Shown here: positions 25,870 to 33,797 of the stretch, in pieces
Layout of the letters: each line of letters begins with the position of its first letter
How positions within the stretch are numbered: the stretch's first letter is position 1
From: Herbiconiux flava
GTDB lineage: Bacteria > Actinomycetota > Actinomycetes > Actinomycetales > Microbacteriaceae
Direction of reading: 5' to 3'
Length of the DNA: 64,000 nucleotides
Assembly: GCF_013409865.1 (NCBI RefSeq)
Contig: NZ_JACCBM010000001.1
Span: forward strand, 3,534,001-3,598,000
Translations under genes and position numbers: made by a program
The notes under the pieces: model-generated
Database searches by the model: none
What the model saw: the letters and a program-made list of their open reading frames with translations, nothing else
What the model was told of the DNA's origin: nothing

Positions 25870-26907
25870 CTACGCGCTCGTCGCGTCGGAGACCTCGCCG
25901 ACGAGCTCCTCGATGATGTCCTCGAGGAAGAGCACGCCCGTGACCTCGCCCGCGGCGGTCAGCGAGCGGGCCACGTGCGAGCCGCGGCGGCGCATGCCCT
26001 CGAGGGCGTCCTCGAGATCGGCGTCGCGCGCCACCGAGGTCAGGCGACGGATGCGCTTCCCGGGCACGGGCGCGTCGAAGGCGTCGCCCGCCAGATCCAT
26101 CACGTCCTTCAGGTGCAGGTACCCCTCGGGCTCCCCCGCCGCATCCGTGAGGATGTAGCGCGAGAAGCCGTGCGACGCGACCGCCCGCTGGATGTCCCGC
26201 GGGGTCGCCCCAGCGGGCAGCAGCACCATCTCGGCGATCGGCACCTCGACGTCGCGCACCTTCTTCGTCGTGAACTCGAACGCGGCGGTGAGAGTGCCCG
26301 ACGCATCCGTCAGCACCCCCTCGCGGGTCGACTGCTCCACGATCGACGCGACCTCGTCGAGGGTGTACGAGCTCGTCGCCTCGTCTTTCGGCGTGACCCG
26401 GAAGGCGCGCAGGATGAGGTTGGCCAGCCCGTTCAGCGTCCAGATCACCGGGCGCACGACCTTCGACACGAACACCAGCGGCGGCGCGAGGATGAGCGCG
26501 GCGCGGTCGGGCACCGAGAAGCTGAGGTTCTTCGGCACCATCTCGCCGAACACGACGTGCAGGAAGGTCACGAGCACCAGCGCGATCACGAACGCGACGC
26601 CGCCGATCAGCTCGGGGCTGAGCGGCGTGAGCGCGAGCGGGTACTCGAGCAGGTGGTGGATGGCCGGTTCCGACACGTTCAGGATGACCAGCGAGCACAC
26701 CGTGATGCCGAGCTGGCTGGTGGCCAGCATGAGCGTGGCGTGCTCCATTGCCCAGAGCGTCGTCTTCGCGGCCTTGCTGCCGGCCTCGGCGCGCGGCTCG
26801 ATCTGCGAGCGGCGGGCCGAGATCACGGCGAACTCGGCGCCGACGAAGAAGGCGTTGACGACGAGCAGCACGACGAGCCACACGATTCCGGGAACGATGT
26901 CGTTCAT
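25870..26907 (-). CDS. Hemolysin-like CNNM/CBS-domain membrane protein
   Basis: 345 residues. The CNNM (DUF21) transmembrane domain covers about 1-190, with VVNAFFVGAEFAVISARRSQ, SQLGITVCSLVILNVSEPAI and HVVFGEMVPKNLSFSVPDRA. A CBS pair follows (about 205-335: VPIAEMVLLPAGATPRDIQR and LFLEDIIEELVGEV). Relatives such as CorC, YtfL and MpfA act in Mg2+/Co2+ efflux or resistance. It lacks the C-terminal CorC_HlyC domain found in its upstream partner, to which it is coupled by a 4-base overlap. Confidence 0.9.
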   Translation of the reverse strand: MNDIVPGIVWLVVLLVVNAFFVGAEFAVISARRSQIEPRAEAGSKAAKTTLWAMEHATLMLATSQLGITVCSLVILNVSEPAIHHLLEYPLALTPLSPELIGGVAFVIALVLVTFLHVVFGEMVPKNLSFSVPDRAALILAPPLVFVSKVVRPVIWTLNGLANLILRAFRVTPKDEATSSYTLDEVASIVEQSTREGVLTDASGTLTAAFEFTTKKVRDVEVPIAEMVLLPAGATPRDIQRAVASHGFSRYILTDAAGEPEGYLHLKDVMDLAGDAFDAPVPGKRIRRLTSVARDADLEDALEGMRRRGSHVARSLTAAGEVTGVLFLEDIIEELVGEVSDATSA

Positions 26908-28292
26908 CGCTGCTCCTCCAGTCGGGCGTCGAGAAGGGTGGCGGGGGCGCCTTCGGCGGGTGTGCCCTCGGCCGGGCTCGCGGTCGCGGCGTCGGCGGGC
27001 AGCTCTTCGGGGATGAAGCGCAGCCGGTCGAGCCGCAGCCCGTCGACGCGTTCGACCCGCAGCACGCCGCCCTCGATTCCGATCTCGTCGCCGAGCTCGG
27101 GCAGGCGGTCGAGCTCGTCGATCACGTAGCCGGCGACGGTCTCGTGGTCGTCCTCGGTGGGCACACGGATGCCCGTGCGGGCCTGCAGCTCGTCGGGCCT
27201 GAGGCTCGCGTCGAACGTGATCGAGCGTCCCGTGCGCACGATGCCCGCACGGAGGCGGTCGTGCTCGTCCTCGAGCTCGCCGACGAGCTCTTCGACCAGG
27301 TCCTCGAGGGTGACGATGCCGGCCGTACCGCCGTGCTCGTCGGTCGCGATCGCGATCTGGAAGCCGTTGCGGCGCAGGAGGCCGAGCAGCGTGTCGATGC
27401 CCATCGATTCGGGCACGAAGAGCGGGTCGACCATGAGCTCGGCGACGGGGACGGCCTGCCGGGCATCCGGATCGATGCCGAAGCCCTGCTTGACGTGCAC
27501 GACGCCGACGATGTCGTCGACGCTCGTGCCCGTGACCGGGAAGCGGGAGAATCCGGTGCGCTGCGCGAGCGCCACGACGTCGGCCGCGGTGTTGTCGGGG
27601 GTGACGCTCGCCATGCGCACGCGCGGGGTCATGACGTCGGCGGTCTCGCGTTCGGAGAACGTGAGGGTGCGGCCGAGCAGCGTCGCGTGGTCGGTGTCGA
27701 GCATGCCCTCCAGGGCGGAGCGGCGCACGAGCGAGCCGAGCTCCTCAGCCGAGCGGGCGCCCGAGAGCTCCTCCTTCGGCTCGATGCCCATCGCGCGGAT
27801 GAGCGCGTTGGCCGTGTTGTTGAACAGCAGGATGACCGGCTTGAAGACCGTCGTGAAGAGCACCTGGAACGGCACCACGACCTTCGCGGTCTGCCGGGGC
27901 AGCGCCAGCGCGAAGTTCTTCGGCACGAGCTCGCCGATGACCATCGAGAACAGGGTGGCGATCAGGATGCCCAGCACCGCCCCGATGCCGGGGACCACCG
28001 TCTCGGGGATGCCGACGCCGGTCAGGGGCTCACGCAGGAGCGAGGAGATGGCCGGCTCGAAGGTGTACCCCGTGAGCAGGGTGGTGAGGGTGATGCCGAG
28101 CTGCGCGCCCGAGAGGTGGGTCGAGGTGATGCGCAGGGCGGAGATGGTCGATCCGAGCCGCTTCTCGCCGCGCGCCTGGCGCTGCTCGAGGTCGTGGCGG
28201 TCGAGGTTGACCAGGGCGAACTCGCTGGCGACGAAGAACCCGGTGCCGATGGTCAGCACGAGGCCGATCGCGAGCATGATCAGCTCAGACAA
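26904..28292 (-). CDS. Hemolysin-like CNNM/CBS/CorC_HlyC membrane protein
   Basis: 462 residues. Domains in order: DUF21/CNNM membrane part (about 1-195; GTGFFVASEFALVNLDRHDL, SGAQLGITLTTLLTGYTFEP, IGELVPKNFALALP), two CBS motifs (about 215-340; DVMTPRVRMASVTPDNTAAD, IVTLEDLVEELVGE), and a CorC_HlyC ion-transport-associated domain (about 345-430; FDASLRPDELQARTGI, TVAGYVIDELDRLPELGDEI). The tail is Ala/Pro-rich. With the overlapping downstream paralogue it probably forms a divalent-cation efflux or homeostasis pair in the membrane. Confidence 0.92.
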   Translation of the reverse strand: MSELIMLAIGLVLTIGTGFFVASEFALVNLDRHDLEQRQARGEKRLGSTISALRITSTHLSGAQLGITLTTLLTGYTFEPAISSLLREPLTGVGIPETVVPGIGAVLGILIATLFSMVIGELVPKNFALALPRQTAKVVVPFQVLFTTVFKPVILLFNNTANALIRAMGIEPKEELSGARSAEELGSLVRRSALEGMLDTDHATLLGRTLTFSERETADVMTPRVRMASVTPDNTAADVVALAQRTGFSRFPVTGTSVDDIVGVVHVKQGFGIDPDARQAVPVAELMVDPLFVPESMGIDTLLGLLRRNGFQIAIATDEHGGTAGIVTLEDLVEELVGELEDEHDRLRAGIVRTGRSITFDASLRPDELQARTGIRVPTEDDHETVAGYVIDELDRLPELGDEIGIEGGVLRVERVDGLRLDRLRFIPEELPADAATASPAEGTPAEGAPATLLDARLEEQR

Positions 28293-28556
28293 GGGTGGGC
28301 CCCCTGCGAATGAGCGCGCGGGCTACACCTATCGGGTGAGCGCCGTGGTTCCGGTCGGCAAGGGGCACGGGTCTGTGATGGGGAGGGTCGTCCATGCCGT
28401 CCAGCGTAGTGGGGGCGGCTGGAAAAGCGCCCGGACGGCGGTGGGCGCGGGCTCGGACGGGGTGAGCGGGCGGGGTGGCGGGCGGGCGGGGTGCCGGGCG
28501 GGCGAGCGGCGTCGGTGTGCGGGCGGCTCTCAGCGCGCATCCGGGATCATGGAGGG

Positions 28557-29867
28557 GTGAACGTCTTCCACCCGCCGTGCGGGCCCGTCCAGGGGCGGCG
28601 TGACGGCGACGTCGTGCGGGTGCAGGGCGTGCCGTACGCGCACGCCGAGAGGTTCGAACGGCCCGTGCCGGTCGAGGCCTGGACGGATGTGCGGCCCGCC
28701 GTCGAGCCCGCGCCCGCGTGCCCTCAGCCGCCGAACGCGTTCCTCGACGAGGTGCTCGGCACCCGCTGGGGCGAGCTCGCGGCCGACGAGCACTGCCAGC
28801 GGCTGACGATCACGCTGCCCGGCGATCTCGGCGAGGGCGAGCGGGTGCCGGTGATGGTGTGGATCCACGGCGGCTCGTACACCTCGGGCGCCGGCGACCT
28901 CGCGATCATGGATCCGGCCCCGCTCGTGCGCGAGCAGCGCGTGATCGTGGTCGCGGTGACCTACCGCCTCGGCCTCTTCGGCTACCTCGCCTCGGGCGAG
29001 CGGCCGGCGAACCTCGGCCTCCTCGATCAGCTCGAGGCGTTCCGCTGGGTGCAGCGCAACATCGCCGCCTTCGGGGGCGACCCGCGCCGGGTCACGGCGT
29101 TCGGCGAGTCGGCGGGCGGTGACGCGGTGGCGCATCTGATGACGCTCCCGGAGGCACCCCGGCTCTTCACGCGGGCCGTCGTCCAGAGCGCGCCGCTCGG
29201 CATCGCGCGTGGCCGGGCCCGGATGAGCGAGGCGATGGGTCGGGTGGCAGCCGCGGTCACGCCCACGATGGACGCCTCCGAGGTGGTCGCCCTGCAGGAG
29301 CGGGTCGCCGCCCCCGCCAAGCGCTTCGGGCTGCTCGCCGGGATGCCGTTCGGCACGCAGTACGGGCACGATCCGCTGCCGCCCGAGCCGCTCGTCGAGG
29401 CGGCGTGGCGGGCGGTGGCGCCGTCGATCGAGGTGCTCGTCGGCAACACGGCCGAGGAGGCGCGATTGTTCGTGGCGCGGGTTCCGGCGGTGAAGCGGCT
29501 GGCCGCTCTCCCCGTCGTGGGCCGGGGCGTGCAGCGGATGCTCGTCGCCCTCGTCACCAGCATCGTCTACGGTCGCCCGGCGGCACTGTTCGCGCGGCGG
29601 CACGCACGGGCCGGCGGCGTCGCCCACCGCTACGTGATCTCCTGGGCGGCCCCCGGAAACCCGTACGGCGCCTGCCACACGATCGACCTCCCGCTGCTCT
29701 TCGGCACCTGGGACACCTGGTCGCGCGCGGCGCTCGTGGCGGGCGCGACGCCGGACGCTCTGGCCGCGGCCGCCCGCGAGGTGCGGCGGGTGTGGGGCGA
29801 CTTCGCGTACGGCCGCCTCGCCGCCGCGGGCGCGGTGCCGGGCGCCCTGCGCCACTGGCGCGTCTGA
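28557..29867 (+). CDS. Type-B carboxylesterase
   Basis: 436 residues from GTG 28557, directly after GGAGGG. The family pattern includes GDVVRVQGVPYAHAERFERP near the start, the oxyanion site VWIHGGSYTSGAGD (about 98-111), VAVTYRLGLFGYLASGE, the nucleophile elbow TAFGESAGGDAVAHLM (Ser about 184) and the catalytic His in YGACHTIDLPLLFGTW (about 376-391). It is shorter than many p-nitrobenzyl esterases (about 490). No signal peptide, so probably cytosolic. The 264-base upstream gap is extremely G-rich on this strand and contains no convincing gene. Confidence 0.88.
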   Translation: MNVFHPPCGPVQGRRDGDVVRVQGVPYAHAERFERPVPVEAWTDVRPAVEPAPACPQPPNAFLDEVLGTRWGELAADEHCQRLTITLPGDLGEGERVPVMVWIHGGSYTSGAGDLAIMDPAPLVREQRVIVVAVTYRLGLFGYLASGERPANLGLLDQLEAFRWVQRNIAAFGGDPRRVTAFGESAGGDAVAHLMTLPEAPRLFTRAVVQSAPLGIARGRARMSEAMGRVAAAVTPTMDASEVVALQERVAAPAKRFGLLAGMPFGTQYGHDPLPPEPLVEAAWRAVAPSIEVLVGNTAEEARLFVARVPAVKRLAALPVVGRGVQRMLVALVTSIVYGRPAALFARRHARAGGVAHRYVISWAAPGNPYGACHTIDLPLLFGTWDTWSRAALVAGATPDALAAAAREVRRVWGDFAYGRLAAAGAVPGALRHWRV

Positions 29868-29940
29868 CGCAGCCCCGGCCGTTCGGGCGGAAGGCGGACC
29901 GGGCAGGTCTCTTCAGGTGAGCAGCGTCAGGCCGGTCGCG

Positions 29941-30291
29941 TCACGGCCGGCGGTCGCGCGGGAGGCCCGCCACCACGAGGTCGTAGGAGTTGACGATCAG
30001 GTCGAACACGAGCTCGCCGTCGGTCTCGGGGCCGAGCGTGACTGTCACCCAGTGCCGCTTGTTCATGTGGTACCCGGGCCGGATGTACGAGTGGTCGCGC
30101 ACGAGCGCCTCGGCGTGCGCCGGAGCCGCCTTGAGCGTGACGGTCTCGACCTCGGAGTCGAGGTCGGTGAGCGCGAACACCTTGCCCACGACCTTGGCGA
30201 CCGCGGTCTGGGGCCCGAACGGACGCTCGTCGGTGGTCGCGGGCAGCGCGGCACAGGCGTCGAGCACGTCGGCGCGAGAGGTGATGGCCAT
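29941..30291 (-). CDS. MmcQ/YjbR family DNA-binding-like protein
   Basis: 116 residues, the usual length. PATTDERPFGPQTAVAKVVGKVFAL (split around residue 25), then VETVTLKAAPAHAEALV, IRPGYHMNKRHWVTVTL and the terminal FDLIVNSYDLVVAGLP reproduce the CyaY-like YjbR fold, including the conserved pattern around the HWVTV strand. Family function is uncertain; a double-wing DNA-binding role has been suggested from structure. Single gene convergent with the esterase. Confidence 0.85.
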   Translation of the reverse strand: MAITSRADVLDACAALPATTDERPFGPQTAVAKVVGKVFALTDLDSEVETVTLKAAPAHAEALVRDHSYIRPGYHMNKRHWVTVTLGPETDGELVFDLIVNSYDLVVAGLPRDRRP

Positions 30292-30382
30292 GGAGGGAGG
30301 CTAGCGCGAACCCCCGACACGAGCATCCGCCCCGCAATTCGACACCTGTGCGAGGATGGCCCCACGACCGAAGGAGGCGCCC

Positions 30383-30814
30383 GTGCCGATGCCACCCGGT
30401 CGCAGGCTGCTCGGGTTCACCCTGGCCTTCTCCGCGGTGATGCTGACGGGATGCACGTCGGCAGCGAACTCGCTGGCCGCGCTCGAGGCCTACCAGCGTG
30501 ACCGTGTCGACACCGACGTCCTGCCCGACGAGCTGGTGACCCTCTTCGCCGACTCGATCGATCCCGAGTCGACCCGGCTGCTGTTCGAGGATGACCGCGT
30601 CACCCTCTACGCCGCGTCCGCGGCCGACGAGGCCGAACCGATGAGCGGCACGTCCGCCTGTCTCGTCGTGGCGGGCGACGACCCGGTCGCCGGCTGCTCG
30701 CTCAGGCCGGGAGCACGTCCCGACGGGCGAGGGCGCCCGGGCAGGGCACGGCCACGAGGTCGCCCACCGCGAGGTCGGCGGGGAGCGCCAGCACGGCGCC
30801 GCCCGGGAGAGTGA
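30383..30814 (+). CDS. Small lipoprotein, C-terminus possibly aberrant
   Basis: 144 residues from GTG 30383 (AAGGAGG five bases before; ATG 30389 is an alternative). A lipoprotein signal with SAVMLTGC (Cys about residue 24) is clear, and residues 25-110 look like genuine protein (DVLPDELVTLFADSIDPEST, LLFEDDRVTLYAASAADE, TSACLVVAGDDPVAGCS). After GCS the composition changes abruptly to Arg/Gly/Pro-rich sequence that merely mirrors the opposite-strand gene ending at 30702. The real gene may have lost its 3' end by rearrangement or a frameshift. Function unknown. Confidence 0.6.
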   Translation: MPMPPGRRLLGFTLAFSAVMLTGCTSAANSLAALEAYQRDRVDTDVLPDELVTLFADSIDPESTRLLFEDDRVTLYAASAADEAEPMSGTSACLVVAGDDPVAGCSLRPGARPDGRGRPGRARPRGRPPRGRRGAPARRRPGE

Positions 30815-31166
30815 GGTCGCGGGTGCGGCACGCCGAGGCCCGGCCGATCAGGCGCGCCTCGGACAGCACAGCCGGAACCCGCTCGACGTCGGCGTCGAGC
30901 TCCAGCCGCCCGCCCGTGACCGCCAGCACGGTGGCCACCACGACCGAGCTCTGCGCCAGATCGGACGGGCGGCCGTGGGTGCCCGGCACCACCGCCGCCG
31001 CCACGTGCACGCACGGGCTGCCGCAGACCTCGACGAGGCGGCGCAGCGAGACCCCCGAGACGACGACGTCGGTGATGGTCGGCACGGTCCACTCGGGCCA
31101 CCGGCCGATCGCGAACGGGTCGGGGATGCTGAGGCGGAGCGTGGGGAGGATCGACGTGAGGGTCAT
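30702..31166 (-). CDS. Protein of unknown function
   Basis: 154 residues, no family recognised. The N-terminal half has LSIPDPFAIGRWPEWTVPTI and SLRRLVEVCGSPCVHVAAAV; the second half is Leu/Val/Asp-rich with LTLPGGAVLALPADLAVGDL near the end. Two Cys in VCGSPC and a third in SACRT are the only notable residues. Its 3' end lies 113 bases inside the convergent lipoprotein frame, an overlap too long to be normal; this gene has the more gene-like protein in the overlap. Confidence 0.6.
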   Translation of the reverse strand: MTLTSILPTLRLSIPDPFAIGRWPEWTVPTITDVVVSGVSLRRLVEVCGSPCVHVAAAVVPGTHGRPSDLAQSSVVVATVLAVTGGRLELDADVERVPAVLSEARLIGRASACRTRDLTLPGGAVLALPADLAVGDLVAVPCPGALARRDVLPA

Positions 31167-31294
31167 GTGACAGGTCTACGCCGGGCGGATGAGCGTGCCG
31201 GCGCTCCTCACGCGATCCTGACGCCGCGCCCGCCGATCCTCACGCGCCGCTCACACGACGGCGCCCCGGCGGTGGGATGCGGTTGGATGGGGCC

Positions 31295-31891
31295 ATGTCG
31301 ACGACGATGCCAGCCCTGACCGATCTCGAGTGGAGCCGCGGGCCCGGGGAGGCGGCCGTCGACGGCGGCACCCTCACCCTGACCGCCGCGGCCGGCACCG
31401 ACTGGACCAACGACGCCGGCGGAGCCGAGCCCCAGCACCGCGCCACGAGCCTCGGCTTCGTGCCCGAGGGCGACTTCCGGCTCTCGGCCCGGGTGCGCGT
31501 CGAGGGCGAGCGCACCACCTTCGACGCCGGCGTGCTCGCCGTCTGGATCGACGAGGCGCACTGGGCCAAGATCTGCTTCGAGTGGTCGCCGCAGGGCACC
31601 GCGATGGTGGTCAGCGTCGTGACGAACGACTTCTCCGACGACGTGAACTCGACCGACGTCGACGGCGACTCCGTGTTCCTCCGGGTGTCACGGGTGGGGC
31701 CGGCGTGGGCGTTCCACTCCTCGTCCGACGGGGCCGAGTGGCGTTTCGTGCGCGTGTTCCGGCTGGCGGGCGAGGGGCCGGTGCACGTCGGCTTCCTGGC
31801 CCAGGCGCCGATGGGCGAGAGCTGCACGGCGGTGTTCGACGAGATCGCGTTCGTGCCCGAGACGCTCGACGAGCTGCGCGACGGGTCGTAG
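31295..31891 (+). CDS. DUF1349 domain protein (concanavalin-like fold)
   Basis: 198 residues from ATG 31295. The opening DLEWSRGPGEAAVDGGTLTL, then AGTDWTNDAGG, VEGERTTFDAGVLAVWIDEA and WAFHSSSDGAEWRFVRVFRL, VHVGFLAQAPMGESCTAVFD are characteristic of DUF1349, a beta-sandwich lectin/glucanase-like domain related to the yeast Regulation of enolase 1 protein. It probably binds carbohydrate, but no enzyme activity is established for bacterial members. It ends 57 bases before the PPK2 start. Confidence 0.85.
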   Translation: MSTTMPALTDLEWSRGPGEAAVDGGTLTLTAAAGTDWTNDAGGAEPQHRATSLGFVPEGDFRLSARVRVEGERTTFDAGVLAVWIDEAHWAKICFEWSPQGTAMVVSVVTNDFSDDVNSTDVDGDSVFLRVSRVGPAWAFHSSSDGAEWRFVRVFRLAGEGPVHVGFLAQAPMGESCTAVFDEIAFVPETLDELRDGS

Positions 31892-31947
31892 CGGCCACGA
31901 CCCCCGCCGTTCATCCGCTGTTCGCCGACGCCCGCTACGGTGCCGAC

Positions 31948-32913
31948 GTGACGCTGTTCAACGGCTGGGCCGTTCCCGCCGACCTCGACGACCTGCTCAA
32001 GCACTCGGTGCTCGACGACGATGACGACGACCCGGTGCTCCTCGGCACCGACGGCGCCCCCGTCGACACCTGGCGCGAGGGCTACCCCTACGACGAGCGC
32101 CTCGACCGCGCCGACTACGAGGCGGGCAAGCGCCTGCTGCAGATCGAGCTGCTGAAGCTGCAGAACTGGATCAAGCTGCACGGCCGCCGCCTCGTGATCG
32201 TGTTCGAGGGCCGCGACGCCGCCGGCAAGGGCGGCACGATCAAGCGCTTCACCGAGCACCTGAACCCGCGCGGCGCCCGGGTCGTGGCGCTCGAGAAGCC
32301 GACGGAGCGGGAGTCGTCGCAGTGGTACTTCCAGCGTTACGTGCAGCACCTGCCGGCCGCCGGCGAGATGGTGCTGTTCGACCGCTCCTGGTACAACCGG
32401 GCGGGCGTCGAGCGCGTGATGGGCTTCTGCACCGACGAGCAGTACGACGAGTTCATGCGCCAGGCCCCGCTGTTCGAGAGCATGCTCACGGGCGACGGCA
32501 TCGATCTCGTGAAGCTCTGGTTCTCGGTCTCGGCCGACGAGCAGCGCACCCGCTTCGCCATCCGCATGGTCGACCCGGTGCGGCAGTGGAAGCTCTCGCC
32601 GATGGACCTCGAGTCGCTCGACAAGTGGCAGCGCTACACCGCCGCGAAGGAGGCCATGTTCGCCGCCACCGACACCGCCGACGCGCCCTGGACGGTGGTC
32701 AAGAGCAACGACAAGAAGCGCGCCAGGCTCGAGGCGATGCGGCACGTGCTGAGCCTCTACGACTACGACGGCAAGGACGAGTCGATCGTGGGGCGGCCCG
32801 ATCCGCTGATCGTGGGGTCGGCCGCCGACGTCTACGAACGCGGCGAGAACGAGGCGGCGACGCCGGCACCGGGCGACGGCGCGGATGCGACGCCGGGCGG
32901 GCCGTCGTGGTGA
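31948..32913 (+). CDS. ppk2: Polyphosphate kinase 2
   Basis: 321 residues from GTG 31948, PPK2 class I size. It transfers phosphate between polyphosphate and nucleoside diphosphates. Walker A is IVFEGRDAAGKGGTIKRFTE (about 88-107), followed by QWYFQRYVQHLP, Walker B is VLFDRSWYNRAGVERVMGF (about 140-158), and the lid/active-site block is WKLSPMDLESLDKWQRYT (about 212-229). The C-terminus is a loose acidic and Ala-rich tail. Its stop overlaps the GTG of a phosphopantetheinyl transferase (GTGA). Confidence 0.93.
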   Translation: MTLFNGWAVPADLDDLLKHSVLDDDDDDPVLLGTDGAPVDTWREGYPYDERLDRADYEAGKRLLQIELLKLQNWIKLHGRRLVIVFEGRDAAGKGGTIKRFTEHLNPRGARVVALEKPTERESSQWYFQRYVQHLPAAGEMVLFDRSWYNRAGVERVMGFCTDEQYDEFMRQAPLFESMLTGDGIDLVKLWFSVSADEQRTRFAIRMVDPVRQWKLSPMDLESLDKWQRYTAAKEAMFAATDTADAPWTVVKSNDKKRARLEAMRHVLSLYDYDGKDESIVGRPDPLIVGSAADVYERGENEAATPAPGDGADATPGGPSW

Positions 32914-33686
32914 CCCCGCAGGTGCACGTGCGCTGGGTGCCGCTGCCGGCATCCGATGCCGAGGTTCCCGACGTGGCCGCCCTGCTGCCCCTGCTCAGCG
33001 ACGAAGAGCGGATGCGCGCCGCCAGCACCCCCGACCCCGACGTCGCGGCGCGATTCGTGCTCGGGCGCGTCGCCGTGCGGCACCTCGCGGCCGAGCTCGC
33101 GCGCCCCGCCCCGGGTGCCGTGGCGCCGACGCCGGACGAGGTCACCGTCTGGGCGCTCTGCCCCGACTGCGGCGGACCGCACGGCCGCCCCCACGTCGAC
33201 GTGCGGAAGCCCAAGGGCCGCCCCCTCAGCATCAGCATCGCGCACTGCGCGGCCGGTGTCGCGGTCGCGGCGAGCTGGTCGGGCGCTGTCGGCATCGACG
33301 TCGAGCTCGCCGACTCCCCGGTCGAGGCCATGGCCGCGATCGCCGCGCTGGTGCCGCCGGCCGCCCGTCCCTCGGGCCGCTCCTGGGACCCGGTGCAGCA
33401 CTGGACGCGCATCGAGGCCGTGCTGAAGGCCGACGGACGCGCCCTCCGCGTCGACCCCTCGGCCGTGCTGCTCCGCCGAGACGCGGGCGCCCTCACGGCC
33501 ACCGTCGCCGGAGACCCGCCGCGCCCCGACGGCGAGGCCGCGCCGGTCTACGCCGTGGCCGACCTGCGCCTGGACGACGCGGTACGGGCATCCGTGGCCA
33601 TCCTCCCCCGCAAGCCCTCGGCCAAGCCCACGGTGCCCGTGGTCACCTGGCGCCCGCTGCTGCTCGCGGCCCCCCTCCCCGCCTGA
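32910..33686 (+). CDS. 4'-phosphopantetheinyl transferase (Sfp-like)
   Basis: 258 residues from GTG 32910 overlapping the ppk2 stop (GTG 32907 is equally possible). It moves the 4'-phosphopantetheine arm of CoA onto a carrier-protein Ser. Motifs: RFVLGRVAVRHLAAEL (about 46-61), CPDCGGPHGRPHV (about 86-98; the GGPHGKP block), LSISIAHCAAGVAVA, GIDVELADSP (Mg-binding Asp/Glu, about 129-138) and HWTRIEAVLKADG (the WxxKEA-like block, here RIEAVLKA). It converges on the M1 peptidase and Pls-type NRPS genes, whose carrier domain it probably activates. Confidence 0.9.
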   Translation: MTPQVHVRWVPLPASDAEVPDVAALLPLLSDEERMRAASTPDPDVAARFVLGRVAVRHLAAELARPAPGAVAPTPDEVTVWALCPDCGGPHGRPHVDVRKPKGRPLSISIAHCAAGVAVAASWSGAVGIDVELADSPVEAMAAIAALVPPAARPSGRSWDPVQHWTRIEAVLKADGRALRVDPSAVLLRRDAGALTATVAGDPPRPDGEAAPVYAVADLRLDDAVRASVAILPRKPSAKPTVPVVTWRPLLLAAPLPA

Positions 33687-33714
33687 CCGGCCTCACCCGC
33701 CTCCCCCGTCGGGT

Positions 33715-33780
33715 GAGTCGCGGCGAAGTGCGACCTTTTGCCGCGACTCGCGCCGATTCGCGACACTCTGCCGCGACTCA
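33715..33780. repeat. Inverted and direct repeats between convergent PPTase and peptidase genes
   Basis: GAGTCGCGGC (33715-33724) pairs perfectly with GCCGCGACTC (33740-33749), and a further GCCGCGACTC copy stands at 33770-33779. The first two form a 10-bp stem with a 15-base loop ending in TTTT. It may serve as a two-way terminator or be a small dispersed repeat. Confidence 0.6.
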
Positions 33781-33797
33781 GCGGCCCTCGCCTGGCG

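Noticed and set aside
28293..28556. Possible genes in the G-rich gap between the CNNM operon and the carboxylesterase
   Set aside because: Open frames here lack ribosome sites and have Arg/Gly-only composition; only the extension upstream of the esterase GTG is open, and it is unlike the family.
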